DNA from: Mesorhizobium sp. WSM4311
GTDB taxonomy: Bacteria > Pseudomonadota > Alphaproteobacteria > Rhizobiales > Rhizobiaceae
DNA length: 64,000 nt
NCBI RefSeq assembly: GCF_002295115.1
Contig: NZ_NSFV01000002.1
Coordinates: forward strand, 1 to 64,000
Reading direction: 5' to 3'
In this document: positions 53,571 through 63,119 of the stretch, piece after piece
Numbering within the stretch: position 1 is the first letter of the stretch
How the letters are laid out: each line of letters starts with the position of its first letter
Notes under the pieces: model-generated
Databases searched by the model: none
Told to the model about the DNA's origin: nothing
Seen by the model: the letters and a program-made list of their open reading frames with translations, nothing else
Program-made: the position numbers and the translations under genes

Positions 53571-55067
53571 ATGTCCGGCCTGGCCATGCCGAAACCTGAC
53601 GACGCCACGATGCGCCGGCGCGACGAGATCGTCGCCGACATGCGCATCATCGTGCCGGGCGAGGGTGTGGTCGACGCGGCCAATGCCATGCGCGCCTTCG
53701 AGAGCGATGGCCTGACCGCCTATCGGCAATTGCCGCTGGTCGTCGTTCTGCCCGAGACGGTGGCGCAGGTCTCCCGCCTGCTGAAATACTGCAACGACCG
53801 CAACATCCGCGTCGTGCCGCGCGGTTCCGGCACCTCGCTGTCGGGTGGCGCGCTGCCGCTGGAAGACGCGGTGCTTCTGGTGATGAGCCGCTTCAACCGC
53901 ATCCTTGCGATCGATTTTCCAAATCGCATCGTCGTCGCCCAGCCGGGCGTCACCAATCTCGGCATCACCACCGCCGTCGAGCAGGAGGGCTGTTACTACG
54001 CCCCCGATCCATCCTCCCAGATCGCCTGCTCGATCGGCGGCAATGTCGCGGAGAATTCAGGCGGCGTGCACTGCCTGAAATATGGCCTCACCGCCAACAA
54101 TGTGCTCGGCATCGAGATGGTGCTGATGAATGGCGAGGTGGTGCGGCTCGGCGGCAGCCATCTCGATGCCGAGGGCTATGATCTGCTTGGCGTGATGACC
54201 GGTTCCGAAGGCCTGCTCGGCGTCGTCACCGAAGTCACGGTCCGCATATTGAAGAAGCCGGAGACGGCGCGCGCGCTGCTGATCGGCTTTCCGACCAGCG
54301 AGCAGGGCGGCCAGTGCGTCGCCGACATTATCGGCGCCGGCATCATTCCCGGCGGCATGGAAATGATGGACCGGCCGGCGATCCACGCGGCGGAGGATTT
54401 CGTCCACGCTGGCTATCCCCTCGATGTCGAGGCGTTGCTGATCGTCGAGCTCGACGGGCCGGGCGTCGAGGTCGATCACCTCATCACCGCTGTCGAGGCG
54501 ATCGCCATAAGCAACGGCTCAACCACCTGTCGCATCTCGCAATCCGAGCAGGAGCGGCTGAGCTTCTGGGCCGGCCGCAAGGCGGCCTTCCCGGCGGTCG
54601 GTCGCATCTCACCCGACTATTACTGCATGGACGGCACAATCCCCCGCAAGGAACTGCCGCGCGTGCTCGCCGGCATGCGCGAGCTGTCGGAAAAATACGG
54701 TCTCGGCGTCGCCAATGTCTTTCACGCCGGCGACGGCAATCTGCATCCGCTGATCCTCTACGATGCCAATGTTCCCGGCGAACTCGACAAGGCCGAAAGT
54801 TTTGGCGCCGACATATTGCGCCTCTGCGTCAAGGTCGGGGGCGTGCTGACGGGGGAACATGGGGTCGGGGTCGAGAAGCGCGACCTGATGCCGGAAATGT
54901 TCAACCAGGTCGATCTCGACCAGCAGATGCGCGTCAAATGCGCCTTCGACCCCAATCACCTGCTCAACCCGGGAAAGGTGTTCCCGCAACTGCGCCGGTG
55001 TGCGGAGCTGGGAAGGATGCATGTGCATCGCGGGCAAGTGGCGTTTCCGGATATTCCGAGGTTTTGA
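53571..55067 (+). CDS. glcD: Glycolate oxidase FAD-binding subunit GlcD
   Basis: The 498-residue flavoprotein starts at ATG 53571, six bases after GAGG; ATG 53559 is an alternative. The PCMH FAD domain has VVPRGSGTSLSGGALP, SIGGNVAENSGGVHCLKYG and GSEGLLGVVTEVTVRILKKP. The C-terminal domain has GEHGVGVEKRDLM and FDPNHLLNPGKVFP. With GlcE and GlcF it oxidises glycolate to glyoxylate and feeds electrons to quinone. The length equals E. coli GlcD. Confidence 0.96.
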   Translation: MSGLAMPKPDDATMRRRDEIVADMRIIVPGEGVVDAANAMRAFESDGLTAYRQLPLVVVLPETVAQVSRLLKYCNDRNIRVVPRGSGTSLSGGALPLEDAVLLVMSRFNRILAIDFPNRIVVAQPGVTNLGITTAVEQEGCYYAPDPSSQIACSIGGNVAENSGGVHCLKYGLTANNVLGIEMVLMNGEVVRLGGSHLDAEGYDLLGVMTGSEGLLGVVTEVTVRILKKPETARALLIGFPTSEQGGQCVADIIGAGIIPGGMEMMDRPAIHAAEDFVHAGYPLDVEALLIVELDGPGVEVDHLITAVEAIAISNGSTTCRISQSEQERLSFWAGRKAAFPAVGRISPDYYCMDGTIPRKELPRVLAGMRELSEKYGLGVANVFHAGDGNLHPLILYDANVPGELDKAESFGADILRLCVKVGGVLTGEHGVGVEKRDLMPEMFNQVDLDQQMRVKCAFDPNHLLNPGKVFPQLRRCAELGRMHVHRGQVAFPDIPRF

Positions 55068-55071
55068 GAGG

Positions 55072-55656
55072 ATGCTGTTCCGGGACCAGACCCTTGCGGC
55101 CATTGTGTCGGGCGAAGCGACGCTCGCCTTTCGCCGCTGGCGGCGGCCGACGGTCAGGGCTGGCGGGCGGGTGAGAACGGCGTCGGGCGTCGTGCTGATC
55201 GGCGATATCACGGTCGTGGAGATGTCCGCACTGACGGAAAAGGACGCGAGCGCGGCTGGCTTTCCGACACTCGCGGCGCTGCGGGAGATGCTTGGGCCTG
55301 ATGACGGCACCCCGGTCTATCGCATCGAACTCACCGGTCTTGAGCCCGACGAGCGGGTTGCCTTGCGCGGCGAGGCCTCGCTGTCAGATGCGGATTGGCA
55401 CGTCCTGACCCTGCGCTTTGCCCGCTGGGACAATGCGGCGCCTGGCTATTTCCCGTCGATCCTGCGGGTAATCGGCGCCCATCCGGAAGTGCGGGCGGCG
55501 GACCTGGCGGCCAAGGCCGGCGTCGAGACGCCGAAATTCAAGCAGGATGTCCGCAAGCTCAAGGAACTCGGGCTCACCGAGAGCCTCGAGATCGGTTACC
55601 GGCTGTCGCCAAGGGGCGAAGCCGTGCTCGAGAAGCTCAGGGAGCACAGGCTTTGA
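55072..55656 (+). CDS. ASCH-like domain plus winged-helix protein inside the glc operon
   Basis: The 194-residue protein starts MLFRDQTLAAIVSGEATLAF at ATG 55072 behind GAGAGG, four bases after glcD. Residues 1-110 look like an ASCH domain (RRWRRPTVRAGGRV, LIGDITVVEMSALTEKDASA). The last 60 form a winged-helix-like segment (RAADLAAKAGVETPKFKQDV, RKLKELGL). The stop overlaps the TTG start of glcE. ASCH domains are thought to bind RNA or modified nucleosides; a link to glycolate metabolism is not known. Confidence 0.78.
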   Translation: MLFRDQTLAAIVSGEATLAFRRWRRPTVRAGGRVRTASGVVLIGDITVVEMSALTEKDASAAGFPTLAALREMLGPDDGTPVYRIELTGLEPDERVALRGEASLSDADWHVLTLRFARWDNAAPGYFPSILRVIGAHPEVRAADLAAKAGVETPKFKQDVRKLKELGLTESLEIGYRLSPRGEAVLEKLREHRL

Positions 55657-56858
55657 CGACTTTCACCCCGAAAACGTCAGGCGAAGTCCTGTCCACCATT
55701 GCCTGGGCGGTGGCAGAAGGGACGCCGCTCGAAATTATCGGCCATGGCTCCAAGCGCGGCATCGGCCGTCCGTTGCAGACCGAGCACACGCTCGACCTGT
55801 CGAAACTCACCGGCGTCACTCTTTATGAACCCGCCGAACTGGTGCTGTCGGCCAAGGCCGGCACGCCTTTGGCCGAGATCGAAAAGCTGCTGGCGGACAA
55901 CGGCCAGCAGCTCGCCTTCGAGCCGATGGACTACGGCCCGCTGCTCGCCGGCGAACCGGGCAAGGGCACGATCGGCGGCGTGCTTGCCGCCAACCTCTCC
56001 GGTCCGCGCCGGCTAAAGGCGGGCGGGGCGCGCGATCATATCCTCGGCATCAACGTCGTGTCCGGCCGGGGCGAAGCTTTCAAGTCCGGCGGACGCGTGG
56101 TCAAGAATGTCACCGGCTATGACATGTCGAAGCTGATGGCCAACAGCTGGGGCACGCTGGCCGTTTTCACCGACGTCACCTTCAAGGTGCTTCCTGCCGC
56201 CGAGACCGAGGTGACGCTCGCGGTCCGTGGCCTGCTTGACGACGCCGCGGCGAGCGCCATGGCGCTGGCACTCGGCTCCAGCGCGGAAGTGTCGAGTGCC
56301 GCCCATCTGCCGGAGCGGATCGCCGCGCGCGTAGCCGGCGGCGCGCTCGGCAGCGACGCTGCCACGCTGCTGCGCGTCGAAGGTTTTGGCCCGTCCGTCG
56401 CCTATCGCATCGCCGCGCTGAAGATGCTGCTCGGCAAGGCCGGACCGCTGGAGGAGATTGCCGGCGAGGCTTCGCGGCTGATCTGGCGCGACGTGCGCGA
56501 TATCAGGCCTTTCGCCGACAGCAGCGAAAAACCGGTCTGGCGCGTGTCGATGACACCTTCCCAGGGCCACCAGATGGTGCTGACCTTGCGCATGCAGGCG
56601 GCCGTCAGCGCCTTCTATGACTGGCAGGGCGGGCTGGTGTGGTTGCGTATGGAGGAGGGCGATCCGGAAGCCGCTCTGCTGCGCGGGCTGTTGCGAAAAC
56701 ATGGCGGCGGCCATGCGACGCTGGTGCGCGCCGTCCCCGCCCATCGCGCCGCGCTGCCGGTGTTCGAGCCGCAGCCGCCGGCGCTGGCAGCGCTCAGCCA
56801 GCGGCTGAAGCAGGAATTCGACCCGAAGAACATCCTCAATCCCGGCCGCATGGCCTAG
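55653..56858 (+). CDS. glcE: Glycolate oxidase FAD-binding subunit GlcE
   Basis: The 401-residue subunit starts at TTG 55653, which overlaps the previous stop (TTGA) and follows GGGAG. IIGHGSKRGIGRP, FEPMDYGPLL, GTIGGVLAANLSGPRRLKAG and GRVVKNVTGYDMSKLMANS are the GlcE FAD-site signatures. The C-terminus FDPKNILNPGRMA is conserved with GlcD. It is a partner of GlcD and GlcF at the membrane. Confidence 0.95.
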   Translation: MTTFTPKTSGEVLSTIAWAVAEGTPLEIIGHGSKRGIGRPLQTEHTLDLSKLTGVTLYEPAELVLSAKAGTPLAEIEKLLADNGQQLAFEPMDYGPLLAGEPGKGTIGGVLAANLSGPRRLKAGGARDHILGINVVSGRGEAFKSGGRVVKNVTGYDMSKLMANSWGTLAVFTDVTFKVLPAAETEVTLAVRGLLDDAAASAMALALGSSAEVSSAAHLPERIAARVAGGALGSDAATLLRVEGFGPSVAYRIAALKMLLGKAGPLEEIAGEASRLIWRDVRDIRPFADSSEKPVWRVSMTPSQGHQMVLTLRMQAAVSAFYDWQGGLVWLRMEEGDPEAALLRGLLRKHGGGHATLVRAVPAHRAALPVFEPQPPALAALSQRLKQEFDPKNILNPGRMA

Positions 56859-56868
56859 GACATCAGCG

Positions 56869-58194
56869 ATGCAGACGAATTTCTCATCCGATCAGCTCGC
56901 CGACCCGCATGTCGCGGAATCGGAAAAGATCCTGCGCAAATGCGTGCATTGCGGCTTCTGCACCGCCACTTGCCCGACTTATGTGACGCTCGGCAACGAG
57001 CTCGATTCACCGCGCGGGCGCATCTACCTGATCAAGGACATGCTGGAGAACGGCCGTCCGGCCGACAAGGAGATCGTCACCCATATCGACCGCTGCCTGT
57101 CGTGCCTTGCCTGCATGACCACATGCCCTTCGGGCGTCAACTACATGCACCTGGTCGATCACGCCCGCGCCCACATCCAGGAGACCTATAGCAGGCCGCT
57201 GCTAGACCGCCTGACTCGCGCCATGCTGGCCTTCGTGCTGCCTTATCCCCAACGTTTTCGCGCCGCGCTCAAGCTGGCGAAACTCGGCAAGCCCTTCATC
57301 GGCCTGTTCGAGAAGATCCCGGCACTAAAGCCACTCGCCGCCATGCTCAAGCTCGCGCCGGCTTCAATCCCGGCGGCCTCGCCGATGGCCTCGCCGGGCG
57401 TCCATGCCGGGCAGGGGGCCAAAAAGGGTCGCGTCGCCATTCTCACCGGCTGCGCGCAGTCGGTGCTCGATCCCGCCATCAACGACACGACGATTTCGCT
57501 GCTGACGCGCCTCGGCGTCGAGGTCGTGGTGCCACCGGGCGAAGGCTGCTGCGGCGCATTGGTCCATCATATGGGGCACGAAGAGGCCGCACTTTCCTCG
57601 GCAAGACAGAATGTCGATGCCTGGACACGCGCCATGGACCAGGGCGGGCTCGACGCCATCATCATCACCGCGTCCGGTTGCGGCACGACGATCAAGGATT
57701 ATGGCTTCATGCTGCGGCTCGATCCGGCCTATGCCGGCAAGGCCGCGCGCGTCTCGGCGCTGGCCAAGGACATCACTGAATATCTGGCCGCTTTCGACAT
57801 GCCCGAGCCGGTGCGCAAGCCGGGCACGGTCGTCGCCTATCACTCCGCCTGTTCGATGCAGCACGGCCAGAAGATCATCCGCCAGCCGAAGGAGTTGCTG
57901 GCCAAGGCCGGTTTCATCGTGCGCGAGCCGCGCGAGGGCCATCTGTGCTGCGGCTCGGCCGGCACCTACAACATCCTGCAGTCCGAGATTTCGGCAAAAC
58001 TGCGCGACCGCAAGGTGAAAAACATCGAGGCGACGGGCGCCTCGATTGTCGCCACCGGCAATATCGGCTGCATCACCCAGATCGCATCGGCCGCCAGCAT
58101 GCCGGTGGTGCACACCATCAAACTGCTCGACTGGGCCTATGGCGGGCCGAGGCCGGAGGGTGTTCAGGACGAGAGCCTGATCGCCGCGGAGTAG
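56869..58194 (+). CDS. glcF: Glycolate oxidase iron-sulfur subunit GlcF
   Basis: The 441-residue protein carries two [4Fe-4S] motifs, CVHCGFCTATCP and CLSCLACMTTCP, and two CCG domains with GEGCCGALVHHMGHE and GHLCCGSAGTYNILQ. It conveys electrons from GlcDE to the quinone pool. It starts 10 bases after glcE. Confidence 0.96.
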   Translation: MQTNFSSDQLADPHVAESEKILRKCVHCGFCTATCPTYVTLGNELDSPRGRIYLIKDMLENGRPADKEIVTHIDRCLSCLACMTTCPSGVNYMHLVDHARAHIQETYSRPLLDRLTRAMLAFVLPYPQRFRAALKLAKLGKPFIGLFEKIPALKPLAAMLKLAPASIPAASPMASPGVHAGQGAKKGRVAILTGCAQSVLDPAINDTTISLLTRLGVEVVVPPGEGCCGALVHHMGHEEAALSSARQNVDAWTRAMDQGGLDAIIITASGCGTTIKDYGFMLRLDPAYAGKAARVSALAKDITEYLAAFDMPEPVRKPGTVVAYHSACSMQHGQKIIRQPKELLAKAGFIVREPREGHLCCGSAGTYNILQSEISAKLRDRKVKNIEATGASIVATGNIGCITQIASAASMPVVHTIKLLDWAYGGPRPEGVQDESLIAAE

Positions 58195-58204
58195 GGACCG
58201 GCGC

Positions 58205-59125
58205 CTACTCTGCCGCCAGCCTGTCCGCGGTGCCGTAGGTCGACTCGTACAGCGCGCGCTGGCGGCTGAGCGCCACCATCGTGTTGCGCAGCAGGATCGC
58301 CACCGTGATCGGGCCGACGCCGCCCGGCACCGGCGTGATCCAGGAGGCCACGTCTTTCACACTGTCGGTGTCGACGTCGCCGACGATGCGGCTCGTCCCA
58401 TCGGGTTCGATCTCGGAATTGATGCCGATATCGATGACGGCAGCTCCTGGCTTCACCATGTCGGCCTTGATCAGTCGCGGCCTGCCCACGGCGACGAACA
58501 GCGCGTCGGCGCGGCGCGCATGCGCTGCGACCGATCGCGTCATGTGATGGCAGACCGTGACCGTCGCGCCTTCGCTCATCAAGAGGAAGGCAATCGGCTT
58601 GCCGACGATTTCCGAATGGCCAACGATGACGACTTCCAGCCCCTTGAGGTCGAGGCCGGTCTCCTTGAGCAGTTCGACGGAGGCAGCCGCCGTGCAGGGC
58701 GCCAGATCAAGCTGGTTATAGACGATGTTGCCGATCGAGGCCGGGTGCATGCCTTCGACATCCTTGAGCGGATGCACCGCCGCCTGCAGCGTCTTGACCG
58801 GAATATGTGCGGGCACCGGCCGCTGGATGATGATGCCGGTGACGCGTGGATCGGCGTTCAGCCCGTGGATGGCCGCTTCCAGTTCGCCCGAGGTGATGGT
58901 GGCGGGAAAACGCCGTTCCTCGAAATCGATGCCGGCAAGCTGCGCCTTGGCGCGTTGGTTGCGCACATAGACATCCACGGCATCGGTATCGCCGACGGTG
59001 ATCGAGATCAGCTTGGGCGCAAAACCCTCGGCCTTGGCAATCGCCGCATCCTCGCGCACGGCGGCGATGATGCGCTGGGCAACCGGGCCGCCCTTGAGAT
59101 AGCGGCTGTCGTCGGGCAGGGACAT
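58205..59125 (-). CDS. folD: Divergent FolD-like methylene-THF dehydrogenase/cyclohydrolase
   Basis: The 306-residue protein has the FolD layout: VGDTDAVDVYVRNQ, GIIIQRPVP, KDVEGMHP, PCTAAASVELLKE, the NADP loop VGHSEIVGKP and the C-terminal ITPVPGGVGPITVAILLRNT. The catalytic Lys of the YVxxK motif is Gln here (Tyr 53, Gln 57), and the KDVDG folate-contact Asp is Glu. These are changes in residues essential for cyclohydrolase activity. The start is ATG 59125. The gene converges with glcF, 10 bases away. Confidence 0.88.
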   Translation of the reverse strand: MSLPDDSRYLKGGPVAQRIIAAVREDAAIAKAEGFAPKLISITVGDTDAVDVYVRNQRAKAQLAGIDFEERRFPATITSGELEAAIHGLNADPRVTGIIIQRPVPAHIPVKTLQAAVHPLKDVEGMHPASIGNIVYNQLDLAPCTAAASVELLKETGLDLKGLEVVIVGHSEIVGKPIAFLLMSEGATVTVCHHMTRSVAAHARRADALFVAVGRPRLIKADMVKPGAAVIDIGINSEIEPDGTSRIVGDVDTDSVKDVASWITPVPGGVGPITVAILLRNTMVALSRQRALYESTYGTADRLAAE

Positions 59126-59261
59126 GGCTGGCACTCTTTTCTTGCGTTGGCGCCGAGATAGCAAAAGACCATCGAAAATGGCAGCATGAAAGCGAAGCGC
59201 CATGCCTTCTGCGCGACGCAAGGACGCGGGCTTTGTCGCAGGTGCGGGACGCCGATCAAAG

Positions 59262-59297
59262 AAGAAGGGCAGCGCGGTTTCCCGTGCTGCCCTTCTT
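59262..59297 (-). terminator. Hairpin downstream of the L,D-transpeptidase gene
   Basis: A perfect 12-bp stem (aagaagggcagc/gctgcccttctt) with a 12-base loop. On the minus strand it is followed by a short T-run (TTTGATC), giving a likely but weak terminator. Confidence 0.6.
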
Positions 59298-59389
59298 GAC
59301 TGACCGCATCCCCATACGGCCCGTCCCCCGTTATTCCTTCCGACTTCAGGAAACGATGTGCTTCCCGACCAGATGATTCGCTGCGGCTA

Positions 59390-60121
59390 TCATATCACCT
59401 CGACCGTGGTTCCGACATTGACCCGTTCATAAAGGTCGACCACGTCCTCGTTGCGCATGCGGATGCAGCCTGACGACACCGCGCCGCCGATCGTCCATGG
59501 CTGGTTGGTGCCGTGGATGCGGTATTCGGTCGTGCCGAGATAGAGCGCGCGGGCGCCGAGCGGGTTCTCGATGCCGCCGGCCAGATAGGTCGGCAGATAG
59601 CGGCCCTTGGCGGCTTCGCGCTTGATCATCTGCGCCGGCGGGCGCCAGTCCGGCCACTCGCGCTTGTTGGTGATCTTGTGCGTGCCCGACCATTCGAAGC
59701 CTGGCTTGCCGGTGCCGACGCCGTAGCGCCGCGCCTTGCCGTTCTTCTCGACCAGATAGAGGAAATTCTGCGTGGTATCGATGACGATCGTGCCCGGCTT
59801 CTGCGGGCCGTCATAGGCGACTTCCTGCGGCAGGTAGATTGGGTTGATCTGCGGGCGCATGACCATGCGTTTCGCCGGCGCCTGCATGGCCGCCGTCTGC
59901 ACGCGGTCTGGCTGTGCCGGTTGCGCGGTGCGCAGGCGCGGCTGCTGGCGGTTCTGCCGCACAATGCCGGGCGCATTGCCGAGCTGCAGCACCCAGGGGG
60001 CGGAAAGGTCGGGGCTCACCATCACCGGCGGCCTGTCGGCATAGCGGTCGCCAGCGGCCGAGGGTGTGACGCCGGCAAACACAGCCACGGCGCCGAGCAC
60101 GGAAAACACAACTCTCTTCAT
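59390..60121 (-). CDS. Periplasmic L,D-transpeptidase (YkuD domain)
   Basis: The 243-residue protein has a signal peptide (MKRVVFSVLGAVAVFAGVTP, cleavage near SAAG) and a YkuD domain. GTIVIDTTQNFLYLVEKNGK starts the domain, and HGTNQPWTIGG with SSGCIRM carries the catalytic His 203 and Cys 219. It cross-links peptidoglycan stems (3-3 links) or anchors proteins to them. A Pro/Gln-rich linker (about 50-95) precedes the domain. Rhizobia carry several paralogues. Confidence 0.94.
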   Translation of the reverse strand: MKRVVFSVLGAVAVFAGVTPSAAGDRYADRPPVMVSPDLSAPWVLQLGNAPGIVRQNRQQPRLRTAQPAQPDRVQTAAMQAPAKRMVMRPQINPIYLPQEVAYDGPQKPGTIVIDTTQNFLYLVEKNGKARRYGVGTGKPGFEWSGTHKITNKREWPDWRPPAQMIKREAAKGRYLPTYLAGGIENPLGARALYLGTTEYRIHGTNQPWTIGGAVSSGCIRMRNEDVVDLYERVNVGTTVEVI

Positions 60122-60334
60122 CGGGAACGCACCTTGGATCGTCTGATACACCGGGTGGAAACGCTCCCCGGTCCAGCGATCATTGGCGCGCAAGCAGCAA
60201 CCGAAACATGAATCGGAATGCGTAAAATGCGGTTCTGTCAGTAAACCTTTTGGTGTGGTTACCGCCGGGTTCAGGAATCTGGTAAAGCCACGGTAAAGCA
60301 GCGCCAGAGCGCGTTAACGGATGGACTTTTCGCA

Positions 60335-60973
60335 ATGAGCAATGAAAACACCGGCCTGCTTGCCGGCCCCGACGGGGTCGCGCGCTGCTTCTGGCACGGC
60401 AACCTGCCCGACTATCTGCACTATCATGATCATGAATGGGGCCGGCCGGTGGCCGACGACCGCAGACTGTTCGAAAAGATCTGCCTCGAAGGGTTTCAGT
60501 CCGGCCTGTCGTGGCTGACCATCCTGCGCAAACGCGAGAATTTTCGCGAGGCCTTCGCCGGCTTCGATTTCGACAAGGTCGCCGCTTTCACCGACAAGGA
60601 TGTCGAACGCCTGCTCGGCAATGCCGGCATCATCCGCCATCGCGGCAAGATCGTCTCGACCATCAACAACGCCAAGCGGGCCCGCGAAATGGTCGACGAG
60701 TTCGGATCGCTCGCCGCCTGGTTCTGGAAGTTCGAACCCGGCAAGGCGGAACGGCCCGAAATCGTCGACCTCGCTCATCTGCGCGCCAACCCGACGACGG
60801 CGGTCTCGGTGCGGATTTCGAAGGAACTGAAGAAGCGCGGCTGGAGTTTTGTCGGCCCGACCACGGTCTATGCCTTCATGCAAGCCATGGGCTTGGTCAA
60901 CGACCATCTAGAGGGCTGTGTCTGCCGCAAGCAGGTGGAGAAGGAACGCAAGGCGTTCAAACGGCCGACGTAG
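60335..60973 (+). CDS. tag: DNA-3-methyladenine glycosylase I
   Basis: The 212-residue enzyme removes 3-methyladenine from DNA. CFWHGNLPDYLHYHDHEWGR, LFEKICLEGFQSGLSWLTIL and KRENFREAF are Tag signatures. The zinc ligands are the N-terminal Cys/His in ARCFWHG and the C-terminal His/Cys in DHLEGCVC. Length is normal. It is monocistronic. Confidence 0.96.
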   Translation: MSNENTGLLAGPDGVARCFWHGNLPDYLHYHDHEWGRPVADDRRLFEKICLEGFQSGLSWLTILRKRENFREAFAGFDFDKVAAFTDKDVERLLGNAGIIRHRGKIVSTINNAKRAREMVDEFGSLAAWFWKFEPGKAERPEIVDLAHLRANPTTAVSVRISKELKKRGWSFVGPTTVYAFMQAMGLVNDHLEGCVCRKQVEKERKAFKRPT

Positions 60974-61060
60974 CTCCCTTCTCCTCGTTCATGGGGATAA
61001 GCCCAGCCGCATGCCTAATCCTGCGATCAAGAAAATATGGAACCAACGAAGCGGGCGGTT

Positions 61061-61312
61061 TCAGGTGCCGTTGACGCTGGCCAGGAACAGTCCGGCGACG
61101 ATCGCCGCCACCGTGGCCACCGTCGGATAGATCACCAGCAGACCGGTCACCAGGGCGTCGCGCAGGGAGGAGCCCTTGCCGGTGTCGGCGGGCGCATCGA
61201 ACGGCCCGACAGCCTGGCCAACTGGTTTCGGCGCATGGGTGCTGGCCGGGCGCAGCCGCGCTGGCAATTCGCCGGCATCGCCGTTGGCATGGAATTTCAC
61301 TGCGCTGGTCAT
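61061..61312 (-). CDS. Small protein with one C-terminal membrane helix
   Basis: The 83-residue frame starts at MTSAVKFHANGDAGELPA (ATG 61312) and ends with one strong helix (ALVTGLLVIYPTVATVAAIV). It has backbone-like codon use on the minus strand. The soluble part is short and Pro/Ala-rich with no known domain. It faces leftward between tag and hisS, and a conserved role is not recognised. Confidence 0.6.
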   Translation of the reverse strand: MTSAVKFHANGDAGELPARLRPASTHAPKPVGQAVGPFDAPADTGKGSSLRDALVTGLLVIYPTVATVAAIVAGLFLASVNGT

Positions 61313-61565
61313 GTCCCGAACCCCTTCGTGTCGATGCGTCATATCGGCTCCGATTGTGTCGGCACGATGCCGCGCCCATGGCGGGATTGTTTCATTCTCG
61401 GTGCGTTTCTATTTCACCGTAGTTCGCTTCTGTCTTCTTTTGACCCGAGCAGGTCTGAAGCACCCGCCCTTGCCGCTCTGCGCTTCATCGTTTAGGACAC
61501 GCGCGTTGCGAAAATCGCAACATTGTTGACCTGCAAGCATCACGAAACACCGGGCAAAACACCTC

Positions 61566-63068
61566 ATGGCCGACAAATCGGAAAAGACGAAAGCGCGGCT
61601 GCCGCGCGGTTTTGCCGACCGCAGCGCCGAGGACATCCGCGCCGTCGAAAAGATGACGGCGACGATCCGCTCGGTCTTTGAGCTCTACGGTTTCGAACCG
61701 GCCGACCAGCCGCTGATCGAATACACCGATGCGCTCGGAAAATTCCTGCCCGACCAGGACCGGCCGAACGAGGGCGTGTTCTCTTTCCAGGACGATGACG
61801 AGCAGTGGCTGTCGCTGCGCTACGACCTGACCGCGCCGACGGCGCGTTTCGTCGCCGAGAATTACGAGCGCCTGCCAAAGCCCTACCGCAGCTATCGCTC
61901 CGGCTGGGTGTTCCGCAACGAGAAGCCCGGCCCCGGCCGCTTCCGCCAGTTCATGCAGTTTGACGCCGACACGATCGGCACACCGGGCGTCGCCGCAGAC
62001 GCCGAGATGGCGATGATGATGGCCGACGTCATGGAAGCGCTCGGCGTCAAGCGCGGCGACTACGTCATCCGCGTCAACAACCGCAAGGTACTCGACGGCG
62101 TGCTGGAGGCGATCGGCCTTGGCGGTGACGAGAACGCCGGACGCCGACTGACCGTGCTGCGCGCGATCGACAAGCTGGACAAGCTCGGGCCGGAAGGGGT
62201 GAAGCTCCTGCTTGGCCCGGGGCGCTGGGATGGCGGCAAGGAAGGCGAAGGCGATTTCGCCAAGGGGGCAGGCTTGAACAACGGGCAAGCCGAGGCGGTT
62301 CTTCAGGCAACGGCGAGGAATGCGCAGGCCGGCCAGGATTCCATGGTCAATTCGAACGCGACCTATCAGGAAGGCGTCGGCGAACTTGCGATCATCGAAG
62401 CGCTGGTCAGGGCGGCGGGATATGGCGAAGACCGCATCGCCATGGACCGCTCGGTGGTGCGCGGCCTCGAATACTACACCGGCCCCGTCCTGGAGGCTGA
62501 ACTGCTGGCCGAAATCCCCAACGAGGACGGCCAGATCGTGCGCTTCGGCTCGGTCGGTGGTGGTGGGCGCTATGACGGCCTGGTCTCGCGCTTCCGCGGC
62601 GAGCCGGTGCCGGCGACCGGTTTTTCCATCGGCGTCAGCAGGCTGATGACGGCGCTGAAGAACCTCGGCAAGCTCGAAAGCGCCGACGTGATCGCGCCGG
62701 TCGTCGTCCTGGTCATGGACAAGGACACCGAAAGCCTCGGCCGCTACCAGAAGATGGTGAGCGAATTGCGCGCCGCCGGCATCCGTTCCGAAATGTATCT
62801 CGGCGGCGCAGGCATGAAGGCGCAGCTGAAATATGCCGACCGGCGCGGCTGCCCGGTCGCCATCATCCAAGGCGGCGACGAGCGCGCCAAGGGCGAGCTG
62901 CAGATCAAGGACCTGATCGAAGGCGCGCGCATGTCGGCCGAAATCACCGACAACGCCGAATGGCGCGCCGCACGTCCGGCGCAGGTGACGGTGGCGGAAG
63001 GTGAATTGGTCGCGGAAGTGAAGAAGATCCTGGCGGCGCAGGTCGAGGAGAGGGCGCGTGGCAAGTAG
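61566..63068 (+). CDS. hisS: Histidyl-tRNA synthetase
   Basis: The 500-residue class II synthetase has motif 2 ([20 protein letters not shown]), the histidine-binding [12 protein letters not shown] and motif 3 ([21 protein letters not shown]), plus the C-terminal anticodon domain ([15 protein letters not shown]). ATG 61566 begins [16 protein letters not shown]. It runs directly into hisZ, the usual rhizobial arrangement. Confidence 0.97.
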   Translation: MADKSEKTKARLPRGFADRSAEDIRAVEKMTATIRSVFELYGFEPADQPLIEYTDALGKFLPDQDRPNEGVFSFQDDDEQWLSLRYDLTAPTARFVAENYERLPKPYRSYRSGWVFRNEKPGPGRFRQFMQFDADTIGTPGVAADAEMAMMMADVMEALGVKRGDYVIRVNNRKVLDGVLEAIGLGGDENAGRRLTVLRAIDKLDKLGPEGVKLLLGPGRWDGGKEGEGDFAKGAGLNNGQAEAVLQATARNAQAGQDSMVNSNATYQEGVGELAIIEALVRAAGYGEDRIAMDRSVVRGLEYYTGPVLEAELLAEIPNEDGQIVRFGSVGGGGRYDGLVSRFRGEPVPATGFSIGVSRLMTALKNLGKLESADVIAPVVVLVMDKDTESLGRYQKMVSELRAAGIRSEMYLGGAGMKAQLKYADRRGCPVAIIQGGDERAKGELQIKDLIEGARMSAEITDNAEWRAARPAQVTVAEGELVAEVKKILAAQVEERARGK

Positions 63069-63119
63069 AGGCCGCCCCGCTGGTCCCAAATCAGCTGATC
63101 GTGCGATACGGAGGCCAAA

